Assembly (NCBI GenBank): GCA_014385265.1
Contig: JACRTJ010000022.1
Span: 1-64,000, forward strand
Reading direction: 5' to 3'
Length of the DNA stretch: 64,000 nt
DNA from: Enterocloster hominis (ex Liu et al. 2021)
GTDB taxonomy: Bacteria; Bacillota; Clostridia; Lachnospirales; Lachnospiraceae
Position 1 is the stretch's first letter. Each line of letters starts with the position of its first letter. Below are positions 36,562 through 47,000 of the stretch, one piece after another. The notes beneath the pieces were generated by a model. The model had not been told where the DNA came from, ran no database searches, and saw only the letters and a program-made list of their open reading frames with translations. The translations under genes were made by a program, and so were the position numbers.

Positions 36562-36903
36562 ATGGGAAAGAAGGGATATGCGCTGGTGGAGGCGGTCACG
36601 GCTGTGGCTCTGGTGATGATGGCCTCGGGCATTCTGAGCCTGGGGATCTCCTTTGGCCTTCGTATGGAGAGACGGGCGGAACAGCTGAAGGATACGGATA
36701 CGGTCCAGGAGGTCCCTGCACGCTTTAGGATGCGGACATGGGACGGAACTGTCATTTCCGGGGAGGGCTGTGTGCGCCGCCAGACGGTTACAGGCCGTAA
36801 CAGAGAGCTTTTTATCTATGGCTTTGGAATGGAGCCGGGAACAGGAGAGCTGGAACGGCAGTCTTTGGATCCTGTGTTTTCGGATCAGAGGGAGACAGAA
36901 TGA
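36562..36903 (+). CDS. Minor prepilin
   Basis: A 113-residue prepilin with signal GKKG|YALVEAVTAVALVMMASG (Glu5 present) followed by a short globular part. ATG 36562 is chosen because GGAGGA is eight bases upstream; ATG 36556 is too near. Its last codons overlap the next prepilin (ATGA). Probably a pilus-tip or priming subunit. Confidence 0.78.
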   Translation: MGKKGYALVEAVTAVALVMMASGILSLGISFGLRMERRAEQLKDTDTVQEVPARFRMRTWDGTVISGEGCVRRQTVTGRNRELFIYGFGMEPGTGELERQSLDPVFSDQRETE

Positions 36904-37382
36904 AGGGGACCAGGGGATTTACGCTGGTGGAGCTGATGGCGGCTGCCATGTTGGCAGGAGCGGCGCTTTTGACCGCCCTTCCCTTGATGCTCATGGCCCA
37001 GCGGACTGCCCGCAGGCTGTCCGGTGAAACAGCAGCAGCCATGAGAGGGGACGCGGTCTTTGAGCTGGCAGCCGGGGAGCTCAGATACGCAGAATCTGTA
37101 TCGCTTTCAGAAAAGCCGTGGAACCGCATCGATGGGGATACGTTCGGGAGCTTTTCCGATGTGGAGATCGGGATCCGGGCAGCAGGAGAAAGAAGCCTCT
37201 GGCTGACGGTACGGGTAAACCAGGGAGAAGAGCTTCTATATGAGAGAACTGGGAGGGTGGAGCTTCTGAACGTTCCTTTTTATGGAACTGGAAGGCTCGA
37301 AGGCAGCGGAAGGACCGGGCAGTCTGCCGCGGAGGGAGCTTCTTATCCGGCGGTCTGGTACATAGACGGAGGAGATTCATGA
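36900..37382 (+). CDS. Minor prepilin
   Basis: A 160-residue prepilin with signal TRG|FTLVELMAAAMLAGAALL. The globular part is beta-rich. It overlaps both neighbours by ATGA, so the minor pilin genes and pilB are tightly coupled. Related in layout to GspJ/ComGF-like minor subunits, but a specific match cannot be made by eye. Confidence 0.82.
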   Translation: MKGTRGFTLVELMAAAMLAGAALLTALPLMLMAQRTARRLSGETAAAMRGDAVFELAAGELRYAESVSLSEKPWNRIDGDTFGSFSDVEIGIRAAGERSLWLTVRVNQGEELLYERTGRVELLNVPFYGTGRLEGSGRTGQSAAEGASYPAVWYIDGGDS

Positions 37383-38578
37383 GGGAAATGGAAATTTTAA
37401 AGGGCCTGGAGGGCGGAGAAAACATGGCGGTGCAGTTTGTAGACCATCTGCTGGCCCTGGGGCTCCGGAAAAAGGCCAGCGATATCCATCTGGAGCCGGG
37501 AGAGGAGCAGATGACCGTGCGGATGCGCACAGACGGGCGGCTGAAGGTATGTGCGGCTGTGGAAATGAGGCACCATCCCATGATCCTTACCCGTGTGAAG
37601 GTCATGGCGGATATGGACATTGCGGAAAAGCGGCTTCCCCAGGACGGCCACATAAGGGCTTCCATCCAGGGGAAGCCGGCGGATCTGCGGGTCAGCGTGA
37701 TCCCAACCATACACGGCGAAAAGGCAGTCCTCCGCTTTCTGAATACAGATACAGTCATCGACAGCCCGGAAACCTTCGGCATGAGTGAGGAAAACTATGG
37801 AAAGGTACTGGATATCTTAAAGCGGCCCAACGGGATCTTTTATATCACCGGGCCCACAGGCTCCGGCAAGACGACGACGCTTTATATGATCCTGGAGAGA
37901 CTGGCGGAGCTTCCGGTGAACATTGTGGCCATTGAGGATCCAGTGGAGAAGCACATCCGGGGCATCAGCCAGATGCAGGTCAATACCCAGGCCGGGCTTA
38001 CGTTTGAAACGGGGCTCCGGGCTGCCCTGCGCCAGGATCCGGACGTGATCATGGTGGGAGAGACCAGGGACAGCCAGACGCTGAAGACCAGTGTACGGGC
38101 CGCGGTAACGGGCCATCTGGTGCTCTCCACGCTTCATACGAACAACGCGGCGGGGACTGTGGTGCGGATGCTGGACATGGGTGCGGAGCCGTATCTGGCG
38201 GCCAGCAGCCTGAGCGGCATCCTGGCCCAGAGGCTCGTAAGGAAGATCTGTCCGGACTGTAAGACAGAAAGGGAACCGGACGAGGAAGAAAGGAAGCTTC
38301 TGGGACCGGGGATCCGCCGGATCCGGTACGGAACCGGCTGCGCCCGCTGCGGCTATACGGGATACCAGGGGCGGACCGCTGTCCATGAGGTACTGGCGGT
38401 GGATAAGACCATCCGCGCAATGATCGCCGGAGGCTGCCGGGAGGAGGAGATCGCCTCCTATGCAGAAAATATCCTGGGAATGAGGACGCTGCGGGACGAT
38501 CTTCTGCGGCTGGTGGACCAGGGGATCACAACTGCGGAGGAGCTGGAACGGCTGACCTTTGGAGAACAGAGGCCATAG
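37379..38578 (+). CDS. pilB: Pilus assembly ATPase, PilB/GspE family
   Basis: A 399-residue secretion ATPase that powers pilin assembly. It has KASDIHLEP, Walker A GPTGSGKTT, the Asp box DPVEKHIRGISQMQVN, Walker B VIMVGETRD, the His box STLHTNNAAGTVVRMLDMG, and a zinc tetracysteine (CPDC and CARC) that marks PilB/GspE rather than PilT. The usual N-terminal MshEN domain is absent, making it a short form like ComGA. No PilT, PilM, PilN or PilO gene is present in the window. Confidence 0.9.
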   Translation: MREMEILKGLEGGENMAVQFVDHLLALGLRKKASDIHLEPGEEQMTVRMRTDGRLKVCAAVEMRHHPMILTRVKVMADMDIAEKRLPQDGHIRASIQGKPADLRVSVIPTIHGEKAVLRFLNTDTVIDSPETFGMSEENYGKVLDILKRPNGIFYITGPTGSGKTTTLYMILERLAELPVNIVAIEDPVEKHIRGISQMQVNTQAGLTFETGLRAALRQDPDVIMVGETRDSQTLKTSVRAAVTGHLVLSTLHTNNAAGTVVRMLDMGAEPYLAASSLSGILAQRLVRKICPDCKTEREPDEEERKLLGPGIRRIRYGTGCARCGYTGYQGRTAVHEVLAVDKTIRAMIAGGCREEEIASYAENILGMRTLRDDLLRLVDQGITTAEELERLTFGEQRP

Positions 38579-38686
38579 GCGGAGCCGTGGTCCTGCCCCA
38601 GGACCATGGCTTTTCTGCCCGGCTGTCTTCCGATGGACTGGCAGAATGACAGGAAATCATTTTTTTATTACTATCAAGTTTGGCGG

Positions 38687-38715
38687 AATGCATGGTTTTT
38701 GCCATGCATTTTTTA
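38687..38715 (+). terminator. Terminator of the pilus operon
   Basis: AATGCATGG (38687-38695) and CCATGCATT (38702-38710) form a 9-bp stem followed by a T run, about 110 bases after pilB. Confidence 0.85.
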
Positions 38716-38740
38716 TGGATCCGCCATGGACACACCGGAA

Positions 38741-38855
38741 AGGTGAATGGTATACTGTCTGTAAAACAGACATTATACCACCGCGCATCTGGTTTTCGCG
38801 TACACCGCGAAAATCCAGGCGCCCAATTCACCCGGAGGGGTATACTGTCTGTAAA
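38741..38855 (+). repeat. Three-stem repeat element between the pilus and surface-protein operons
   Basis: A 17-bp direct repeat GGTATACTGTCTGTAAA occurs at 38749-38765 and 38839-38855. An inverted copy ACAGACATTATACC lies at 38766-38779, separated from the first copy by AAA, so the first pair makes a 14-bp hairpin with one mismatch. A second hairpin spans 38783-38822 (GCGC, CTGG and TTTTCGCG pairing around TACAC). Both are enclosed by GGTGAAT (38742-38748) with ATTCACC (38826-38832). No gene lies here. It could be a structured RNA, a recombination site or a small mobile repeat. Confidence 0.7.
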
Positions 38856-38925
38856 TATTCTAAATTCATTTCTTTGAACACACACAATGCTTTGGCGTCA
38901 TCAGCCAGAAGATCCTGGAGGTATT

Positions 38926-40167
38926 ATGAAAAAAAAGAGAATAGGGGGAGTTCTGGCAGCGGCCGGGGCGGCGGCTGTCCTGTCGGGGCTTTGTACAGGA
39001 AGGGCTTTCTGCCTGGATATGGAATCCTATGCCGGGCTGCTGGATAAGGAGCGGATGTCCGGAGAGACGGAATATATGGTTTCCGGAGACCAGGAATGCC
39101 GCCGCCTTCTTATGGAACTGGTTTCCGCAGGAGCCGGGAAGGAGAGGGAGGAGTTTTTTATCACCGGGGAGGATTACGAGCCGGAGACCCTGGTGATCGC
39201 CCAGATGTTCCCGGCCGCCGTCAATATTTCCAACACAAAAATCGAGGAATATGAGGAAAACGGCCGCAGATATGTGACCTGCCGCATCGGGTTTGAGCGG
39301 CAGCCGGACCAGGAAGCGTGTACCCACCGGTGGGAGACCAGGATCCTGGAGGCCGGGACCTGTCTCTGGGGAGGAAAGGAGGAACTGACCTGCCGCCTCT
39401 GCGGGCTGAGAAAGGTCCGGTCCCCGGCTGCCCTGGGGCACCTGGATGCGGACCGGGACAGGCTCTGTGACCGGTGCAGGGATCCTCTGAACGGGGATGA
39501 ACCGATCGAGACCGGCCGGTGGGCCGTGGGCGACGTCCAGACGAGAAGGCTTGGGAAGGACACGTACCAGTTCCGGTGCGTGGACGACGATTACAGCAGT
39601 GCAGGAACCGATCATCAGAAATACGCATTATTCTTATGCGAAACTGTCATACGGTCAGATATGGACAGTACAGATTCCCAGAAAAAGATCATCACATTTG
39701 GAAAAAACAATAATTATAAGGACTCAGAGATACGGAAATGGCTCTGGGACCGCTGTACGGGAGAAGCCGGTCTCCAGATGGGAGCCGGGGCCCTTATGCC
39801 TGTAAACGTCGGGGTCTGCACGGCTTTTCTCGGGCAGACGTCTCCAGGTACGGAGGGAGAGGCGGCGGAAACGGAGCTGGTGAAATATACGCTCCTTCCG
39901 CAGATGATGTCGGACCGGATGTTCCTTCTGTCGGTGGAGGAGGCGCTGAAATACAGGGAGGAGCTGTGGGACACAGTGTCAGAGGAAAGTCCGTACAGCC
40001 GGGGATACTGGCTTAGGACTCCTGTTTATCAGGAGGGAGAAAACGGAGGCTTCATCTATGGAACAGAGGCATATGCGGTGGATCTGAGGGATGGGACCAT
40101 AGGCCCGGCAGAGGTTTCTGACGGAAGCTTCGGCCTCCGTCCAGCGTACTGTCTGCCGCAGTCATAG
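38926..40167 (+). CDS. Secreted protein with DUF6273-like C-terminal domain
   Basis: A 413-residue protein with a signal peptide (MKKKRIGG, then an Ala/Gly-rich core ending near residue 30). The middle has a cysteine-rich segment (CTHRW, AGTCLW, TCRLCGLRK, ALGH, CDRC) like the short Cys/His repeats in many clostridial surface proteins. The last 200 residues match the DUF6273 pattern: LWDRC, RGYWLRTP and a final SFGLRPAYCLP. Function unknown. GGAGG precedes ATG 38926. It starts a run of four same-strand surface-protein genes. Confidence 0.7.
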   Translation: MKKKRIGGVLAAAGAAAVLSGLCTGRAFCLDMESYAGLLDKERMSGETEYMVSGDQECRRLLMELVSAGAGKEREEFFITGEDYEPETLVIAQMFPAAVNISNTKIEEYEENGRRYVTCRIGFERQPDQEACTHRWETRILEAGTCLWGGKEELTCRLCGLRKVRSPAALGHLDADRDRLCDRCRDPLNGDEPIETGRWAVGDVQTRRLGKDTYQFRCVDDDYSSAGTDHQKYALFLCETVIRSDMDSTDSQKKIITFGKNNNYKDSEIRKWLWDRCTGEAGLQMGAGALMPVNVGVCTAFLGQTSPGTEGEAAETELVKYTLLPQMMSDRMFLLSVEEALKYREELWDTVSEESPYSRGYWLRTPVYQEGENGGFIYGTEAYAVDLRDGTIGPAEVSDGSFGLRPAYCLPQS

Positions 40168-40238
40168 CCGGTGCTCCGGGATCTGGCAGGCACTGGGAAC
40201 AGAGGTTATGGATTTCTATTGTAACAGGAGGAAAATAT

Positions 40239-43200
40239 ATGCAGTTTGAAAAACGTGAAATGAAAATGAGACGGGCCGGGAAGGCTGGCCGGGCAGCAGT
40301 ATTCTGCCTGTGCGCAGGACTGGTGCTGGGAGATCCGGTGAAAGGATTTGCCTGGGAGCAGACGGAATACGTCCGCAGGGCCACAGGCTCCAATGCCCTG
40401 GGCCGTCCGCTTCTGATGGCGGAGTCCAAAGATCTGTGGGAAAACTGGGTCGGAGACCTGGGATTCCTGGATGGGACCAGAGGGGACGGAAGCCGGGAAA
40501 AGCCGTTCCAGATCTCCACAAAGGCACAGCTCATGGGCCTTTCCAGGCTTGCGGCCATGGGAATGGAGATCAAAGAGGGGGAGGGAACGTATCCGGGCGA
40601 TTATTCCGGGTCCTGCTTTGAGCTCACAAGGGACATCGATCTGGGAGGGATGGAATGGATCCCCATAGGCTTTTACCGGAACAGCTCCCAGATCCATTCG
40701 GATCATATCCCGGCCTTCCAGGGGCGTTTTGACGGCAATGGAAAGACCATTTCCAATTTCCGTCTTTACCGCCCGGACTGGAGCCATGTGGGATTGTTCG
40801 GGGCCGTAAGGGATTCAGAGATCACAGATCTTACAGTGAGTCCCGGACATGTGATCACAGCGGGAGAAACGGCTGGGATCCTGGCCGGCAGCGTACAGGA
40901 CAGTGTGATCCGGAATGTGGCCGTGGCCGGAGCCTTAAAGACTGCGGGAAATACCGGCGGCATTGCCGGGGAAATTGCGGGTACAGTGGTGGAAAACTGT
41001 ACGGCGGATCACGTGGCCATGGATCTGGGAAAGGGAAAGGAGACCTTTGCCGGGGGGATTACCGGAAAGGCCGCAGGCTCTGTGATCTCAGACTGCACGG
41101 TAAATACTGGAGACAGCCTGAACGCCAGGATCCAGGGCGGCGGCTATGTGGGAGGGATCACAGGCTTCCAGAACGATACGGATATTTTCAATGCCCACGT
41201 CATGGGGACCATTGGAGGAAGCGGATCCCAGGCCATTGGGGGCGTAACAGGAAAATATGCCTCGGGCAAAATGAAGGTGGCCAGATTTGAGGGAAGGATC
41301 GCCAGCTCGGGCCTGGGGAGCAGCGCCCGGGAGGGAACGTTCATCGGGACCCATGATACGGGCTTTCATTTCCGCTATGGAACGGAGGCCGGGGCAGATC
41401 TGGCCTATCTGTTTGCGGATACAGAGGGAAAGATCATGGCCGGAGTCTGCGGCTCCGGGATCCCGGACGATAACCGGTTTGGCTACGACGCCCATATCGG
41501 CTTCTGGCACGGGAAGGACAATGGGTTTACCCTGGTCCAGGGACAGAGCACCAGGCCGGAGGAGGAACGGTACTTCTATGAGGAGCTGGAGGAAGGAGCG
41601 CTTCATGTGATCGACACAGAGGATTCGGTGAAGGAGATGGAATTTTCCCCGGACCATTTTGCACCGGGAAAGACGGGACGGCCAGCCAGAGGCTTCCTGG
41701 TCTCGGTGCTCCAGATTGATACGGCGGCCAACGTACAGAATTATTATGATGTGGCGTCGCTGACGGCCCGGGGCGGATCCGCTTACAGTAAGGAGCTGGA
41801 TAAGTCCCACCGGGGGGCTGTGGCGGCAGGAGACACGGTCACAGTGATCACGGCCCCCAGAAATAACGGGGAGGAGAAATATCAGATGGACGGAGTTCCA
41901 TTTTATACGGAACCCGGGGGCGGGAAAACACCCATGGCGTATCAGACCGGCGGCTCTTATGCCTTTGTGATGCCGGAGCATGATACGGAAATTTCGGCCG
42001 TGTATAAAAAGGTGGCGGCAGATATCCGGGTGACGCCGGAGGAGCTGGCCTTCCATGTGACAGAGGAGAGGACCGGGAACAGAAAGTCCCCTTCTATCGT
42101 CACAGAGGTTAGAAATGACGCGGGAAAGCTGATCGCCAGATACATAAATGGAAGTCTGGAAGAGGGAACAAAGGTCCAGGAGGTGAAGGTGGAGGCAGTT
42201 GTGGATAAGAACAACGATGTGGCAGACAGCCGTGTCCAGTGGAGCGTGGACGACGGAGAGCTTCTTCTTTTAAAGCAGAATCCCGATGAGGACAGCGAGG
42301 GCTATACGGAGATGAGCGCATCCCTGGAGCTGGATCTGAAGGCCGGTTTTTTCCGGGACATCATAGAGAAGGCGGAGAAGGAACAGGCAGATAAGGGGTT
42401 TAAGTATCCGATCCCCGATACCATATATGGAAACGGCACCCTGGGAGGTCTGGCTGTGCTGACTGCAAAGACCAGGCCTGCGGCCAGCTTTGAGGGAAAG
42501 CCCCTGACAGCCAACTGCCGGATCCCGGTCACCTTCCAGATAAAGGACAGGACCCGGGTGGCGGCAGAGGGGGCCTCCTTAGACCGGGAGAATCTTTTCT
42601 TTACGGTCACAAGGACGCTGACAGGCGACAGAAAAACTCCGGTGGATACAGTAACGGTCACTGGCCCGCAGACACTGAGCGCCGTTTTTTCTCCGGATCA
42701 TTTTGATAAAAGGGATGTTTCCTGGTCTGTGGACGATAAAAATGTGATCCGGGTGGACGCCGGAGGCTACGGACAGGGAAATACGGAGGAGGATTATAAA
42801 AATGCCAGAGTGGAAGCTGTGAAGGACACCAGATGGATCCGGGATATCATGGCAGCGGATGACGCGGTCCACGAGGCAGATCCTTATGCCAGACGGAGCG
42901 GGGAAGGGAAGAGGACGGCCTTTGTGACCGTCACGGCGGATGATTCCCTGGGAAACAGGCAGACGGCTTCCTGCCGGGCAGAGGTGTCGTTTGTGACGGT
43001 GGATCAGACAAAGGTACTGGCGGAGGAGATCCAGACAGACCGGGAAAGGCTGGAATTTGACATGGTGCTTACAAAGACCGGCCGCCGCTCGGATCCGGTG
43101 CTCACATGGACTGGAACCGGAAGCCAGAAGGTGACGGCAGTTTTGTATCCCCAGAGACCGGAGGGGGAAGCGGAGGAGGACTGGCCGGAGCTGGAGTGGA

Positions 43201-43970
43201 AGGCTGACAGAGAGCTTCTGTCCGTCAGCGGGGACGGGCTGGTAACGCCGGCAGTGAATGCCGGATGGATCCAGGAGGCCATGAAGAAATATCCGTATTC
43301 TGCACAGAAAACTACAACGGCTGTTGTGGGCTCCGGGGATAAGAAGAAGGAGGTCACAGTGGTCCTGAATTTCAAAATGGAGGACCGGACATACCGTCCA
43401 TCGGGCTCCGGCAGCTCCGGAGGCCACTCTTCGGGCAGCGCTTCTTCGGGGATCACCACCAGGGGGAAAAAGACGGCGGACGTACAGGCTCCCAAAGGAA
43501 GCGTCACAGGCGTATGGGTACAGGACGGCTCGGGAAGGTGGATCTTTACCAGCGGCGGGCGTACCTATGCCGGTGAATGGGCCTATATCCACAATCCTTA
43601 TGCGGGCGAGGGCCAGGAAAGCACGTCCTGGTTCCGGTTTTCCAGCGACGGGGCCATGGTGACTGGATGGTTCCAGGATCCGGCAGACGGAAACTGGTAT
43701 TATCTCCATGATATATCCGACGGCGGTCTGGGACGTATGTATACAGGCTGGCACAGGATCGGAGGAAGCTGGTACGCCTTCGGCCCCAGCGGCAGGATGC
43801 TGACCGGATGGAACTGGATCAACGGAAGGTGCTATTATCTGGAGCCGGAAAGCGGCAGGATGCTGTCGGATGCAGTGACGCCCGACGGATATACGGTGGA
43901 CAGCTCCGGAGCCTGGACCGTAAACGGAAAGGTACAGGTCCTGGGAAGGGATCTGGAGGAGGGCCGGTAG
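40239..43970 (+). CDS. Large secreted GLUG-repeat protein with cell-wall-binding repeats
   Basis: A 1243-residue protein with a signal peptide. Residues about 60-400 carry GLUG-type repeats (GLFGAVRDSEITDLTV, GNTGGIAGEIAGTVVENCT, GGYVGGITGFQND). Three Ig-like blocks follow, each with a W-S-V-D-D or similar core (about 590-1060). After a Ser/Gly linker, the C-terminus has choline-binding-type wall repeats (TGWFQDPADGNWYYLHD, TGWHRIGGSWYAFGPSGRM, TGWNWINGRCYYLEPESGRM). It is probably a non-covalently wall-bound adhesin or matrix protein. AGGAGG precedes ATG 40239. It lies just upstream of the giant adhesin. Confidence 0.85.
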   Translation: MQFEKREMKMRRAGKAGRAAVFCLCAGLVLGDPVKGFAWEQTEYVRRATGSNALGRPLLMAESKDLWENWVGDLGFLDGTRGDGSREKPFQISTKAQLMGLSRLAAMGMEIKEGEGTYPGDYSGSCFELTRDIDLGGMEWIPIGFYRNSSQIHSDHIPAFQGRFDGNGKTISNFRLYRPDWSHVGLFGAVRDSEITDLTVSPGHVITAGETAGILAGSVQDSVIRNVAVAGALKTAGNTGGIAGEIAGTVVENCTADHVAMDLGKGKETFAGGITGKAAGSVISDCTVNTGDSLNARIQGGGYVGGITGFQNDTDIFNAHVMGTIGGSGSQAIGGVTGKYASGKMKVARFEGRIASSGLGSSAREGTFIGTHDTGFHFRYGTEAGADLAYLFADTEGKIMAGVCGSGIPDDNRFGYDAHIGFWHGKDNGFTLVQGQSTRPEEERYFYEELEEGALHVIDTEDSVKEMEFSPDHFAPGKTGRPARGFLVSVLQIDTAANVQNYYDVASLTARGGSAYSKELDKSHRGAVAAGDTVTVITAPRNNGEEKYQMDGVPFYTEPGGGKTPMAYQTGGSYAFVMPEHDTEISAVYKKVAADIRVTPEELAFHVTEERTGNRKSPSIVTEVRNDAGKLIARYINGSLEEGTKVQEVKVEAVVDKNNDVADSRVQWSVDDGELLLLKQNPDEDSEGYTEMSASLELDLKAGFFRDIIEKAEKEQADKGFKYPIPDTIYGNGTLGGLAVLTAKTRPAASFEGKPLTANCRIPVTFQIKDRTRVAAEGASLDRENLFFTVTRTLTGDRKTPVDTVTVTGPQTLSAVFSPDHFDKRDVSWSVDDKNVIRVDAGGYGQGNTEEDYKNARVEAVKDTRWIRDIMAADDAVHEADPYARRSGEGKRTAFVTVTADDSLGNRQTASCRAEVSFVTVDQTKVLAEEIQTDRERLEFDMVLTKTGRRSDPVLTWTGTGSQKVTAVLYPQRPEGEAEEDWPELEWKADRELLSVSGDGLVTPAVNAGWIQEAMKKYPYSAQKTTTAVVGSGDKKKEVTVVLNFKMEDRTYRPSGSGSSGGHSSGSASSGITTRGKKTADVQAPKGSVTGVWVQDGSGRWIFTSGGRTYAGEWAYIHNPYAGEGQESTSWFRFSSDGAMVTGWFQDPADGNWYYLHDISDGGLGRMYTGWHRIGGSWYAFGPSGRMLTGWNWINGRCYYLEPESGRMLSDAVTPDGYTVDSSGAWTVNGKVQVLGRDLEEGR

Positions 43971-44023
43971 GCCGGTCCCAGCAGGCTGTTTTCCTGGCCG
44001 GGAGATCAAGAAAGGACATGGAT

Positions 44024-47000
44024 ATGATGGAATGCATTTGGAATAAAAAATCAGTAAAAAGGGGGACAGCCCTGGTCATGGCCGCAGTCCTGCTGGCTCT
44101 GGCTGTGCCGTTTCCCCTCCCGGCCAGGGCCTCCAGCGTATGGCCCCAGAAGGCAACGGCTCCGTTTTACTGTCTGGACGGAGGAAAGGGATGGAAGCAG
44201 GTGGACCGGTATGACATCTATGAATACGATACCCTGCCGTCGCCGCTGACAGAGACCCAGACGAAACGGCTGTTCTGGGCCTATCCCAGTAACTGGACCG
44301 CATTAAAAGAGGCGGCCCGGAAATTTGATCCGGAGCTTTATGGGGAGATCGCCTCCACGGCGTCGGGCCCCAATGTGGTAAAACGGGTGAAGGACGATCC
44401 CAGTACAAGGTTTGCGTGGGTGGCGGATCACCCGGAGATCGAGGAAAGGGCCATAGCCGCCATGGAGCAGATGGCGGCGGATGGTGGGGAGAAAGGAAAG
44501 GAAGCGCCGGACGCCATCCGGGATGCCACCTCCGAGGAAACGGCAGTATCGTTTACGGTACTGCCCTTCTCCGATGGTCCAGGAGCCCTGGATACAGAGT
44601 TTTTCCTGGGAAGTGAGTTTATCCGGGATATTGCAAAGATCGAGCCCCAGAGCGTCTGGGACAACGGCTCCACGGGAGGAAATGTGGGCTGGCTGGACGC
44701 ATCCCAGGATAAAAATATCGCCAGGTCTGTTCTGGGAGAGGAATTATATGAGATCACCTGGAGCGGAGACTCCATTAAGATCCATAATAACGGCTCTGCC
44801 ACAGCCAATGAGAATGCTCTGGACAGTACCATGACAGAGGAGCAGAAATACAATAAGACCATGGTCCGCTATAAGATCACCATGCGGAAAAATTCCGGCT
44901 GGTATACGGAGGGAAGCTGGAACGACGACTATCTCCATGAATGGATGGACTTTAAGGCATGTGTCAATGCTCCGCAGCACCAGAGGCTTTATAAGGCCGG
45001 GATTGAGATCGTTCCGTCGGATATGGTCTTTTATATAGTCGTAAGCCAGGAGGGGGATGGAGGCGGCCCGGACGATGACCGTGAGCCGGCTTACGGGGGC
45101 GGAGAGCCGGAGCTGTCTTTCCAGGTCTTCCGCCATGAGGAAACCTTTCAGTCCGATTATAACGTGCGGCTGAAAAAGCTGGACGATGAGACCGGAATGC
45201 CCTTAAAGGGGAGCCAGTTTTATCTGTATGAGCGGTTTGAGGATGGTGGAAGCCTTGGGACCGATGAAAGAGGAGCCGGGCTTTCGACGGAAAATATAAG
45301 CTTTGCTCCATGGGATGGCTTTCAGATCTTTGCCGAGGGGACCACAGACGAAAATGGAGAGATCTCCCATACGGACAGCCGGAGCTACGTGTATTCCAAA
45401 ACGTACTGCGACGGCCATGGAGTTCCCCAATGGGCAGATATTCCCCAAAAGGATCCAGGCTCCGGCACAGGAAAAGAGGATAGGAGCGGAGATACCTCCT
45501 GGGAAGAGGCGGCAGAGGTCACAAGGGATAAGAACCGTGCGGCGGCAGAGGAATGGCTGTCCCTGGTGGAGGCCTGTGAAGCAGAGGCAGAGGGGGGCGT
45601 TCATTTTCACTGGGTTTCTGATGAAAGCGCGTTTGACCAGGTGGCCGGAGTTCTGGAAAGCGGCACCGGCGGGGGAGAGGCCAGAGAGCGGGATAAAGGC
45701 GGACCGGAAGAGGATACAGGGTCCGGCAGCGCCTTTGAGGCGTCCGGCTGCAGGGCTGACTGCGAAGAGACGTATGAGAATTTTACTTCCCTGAGATTTA
45801 CCTATACATGGAAGGAGATACAGGCCAGGAATGGCTATATCCTTCATGGTCTCCATAACGACGATATTCCTGTGGAGCTGGTGACGACCACGTCGTCCCA
45901 GAACGGGGCTGTATGCACCCGGGCAGAGGGAGACAGCGGGGACATTACAGAAAACATCTGGTATACGGGCTCCAGAGGCAGCGGAGAAATACAGGCAGAG
46001 ACTGCCGGAAGGGAGGTGCAGACCTTAAAGGCTCCTGGGATCTCCCTCCAGTCTGATACAGAGAGGCTCCTTACGCCTTCCAACGCAGGACGGATCTTTA
46101 CTTCCTCCAATGCCTGGAAGCTGTTTTCCATGCTGTGGGCAGACGAAGGGGAGCCGGAGGATGAGGACTGGGAGGAACAGGGGGGAGGAGACTTCCAGTC
46201 GTATCTGGAGAATGCCCGTCCGGACGGGATCCGTCATCTGGAGACAGGGGATCCGGGGATCTTTTCCCACTGCAATGGAGAGGAGGGCTGCGGGGATTCA
46301 TGGATCGTTAAGGATCACAGGACCGAGGGCGAGATCCATATCAACAAGCGGGATCTGAACCTCTATAAGGGAGAATCAGAGGAATACTCCTCTTTCGGGG
46401 ATACGGAAGGAGACGGAAGCCTGGAGGGAGCCGTTTACGGCCTGTTTGCAGCCGAGGACATCGTCCATCCCGACTCGGAGTTAGGAAGGGATGGGAAGCT
46501 GATCAATACGGGAATCGTTTATAAAAAGGATGATCTTACGGCGGTGGCAGCCACCGACCGGGATGGAAACGCTGGATTTACCGTTTATACAGAGGCGCCT
46601 GGAACCACCTTTGATTATGATGTGGGAAAAACGGTCAGACGGACGGATCCAGGCTGGAAAGGTCCTGGAAACCGTTATGGGGAAAATCTGTCCGTCAATG
46701 GGAACTGCTGGATCGGGAGACCTCTGATCCTGGGACGGTATTATGTGAAGGAACTGTCCAGAAGCGAGGGATATGAGCTGTCGGTCAACGGGCGTTCTGG
46801 CCAGTGGACCAATAAAGGAGCTGGCTTTGAGACGCCAGAGGGGGCAGCCTCCTTAAGGGGGACATCCGTTGTCTCCATGCCGGAGCTTTCTGCCTCCATG
46901 GAGGGGGAGGATGGAAGCGGAAACGGCTTTGACCAGCTTCCATTTATGGTGACCTCTTCCGGGACTGTGGATCCGGAGTCGGGAACCGGGGGATATGAGC

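Noticed and set aside
38751..38846. Promoter calls on the two TATACT sequences inside the repeat element
   Set aside because: They match a -10 box, but no acceptable -35 box stands 16-18 bases upstream of either.
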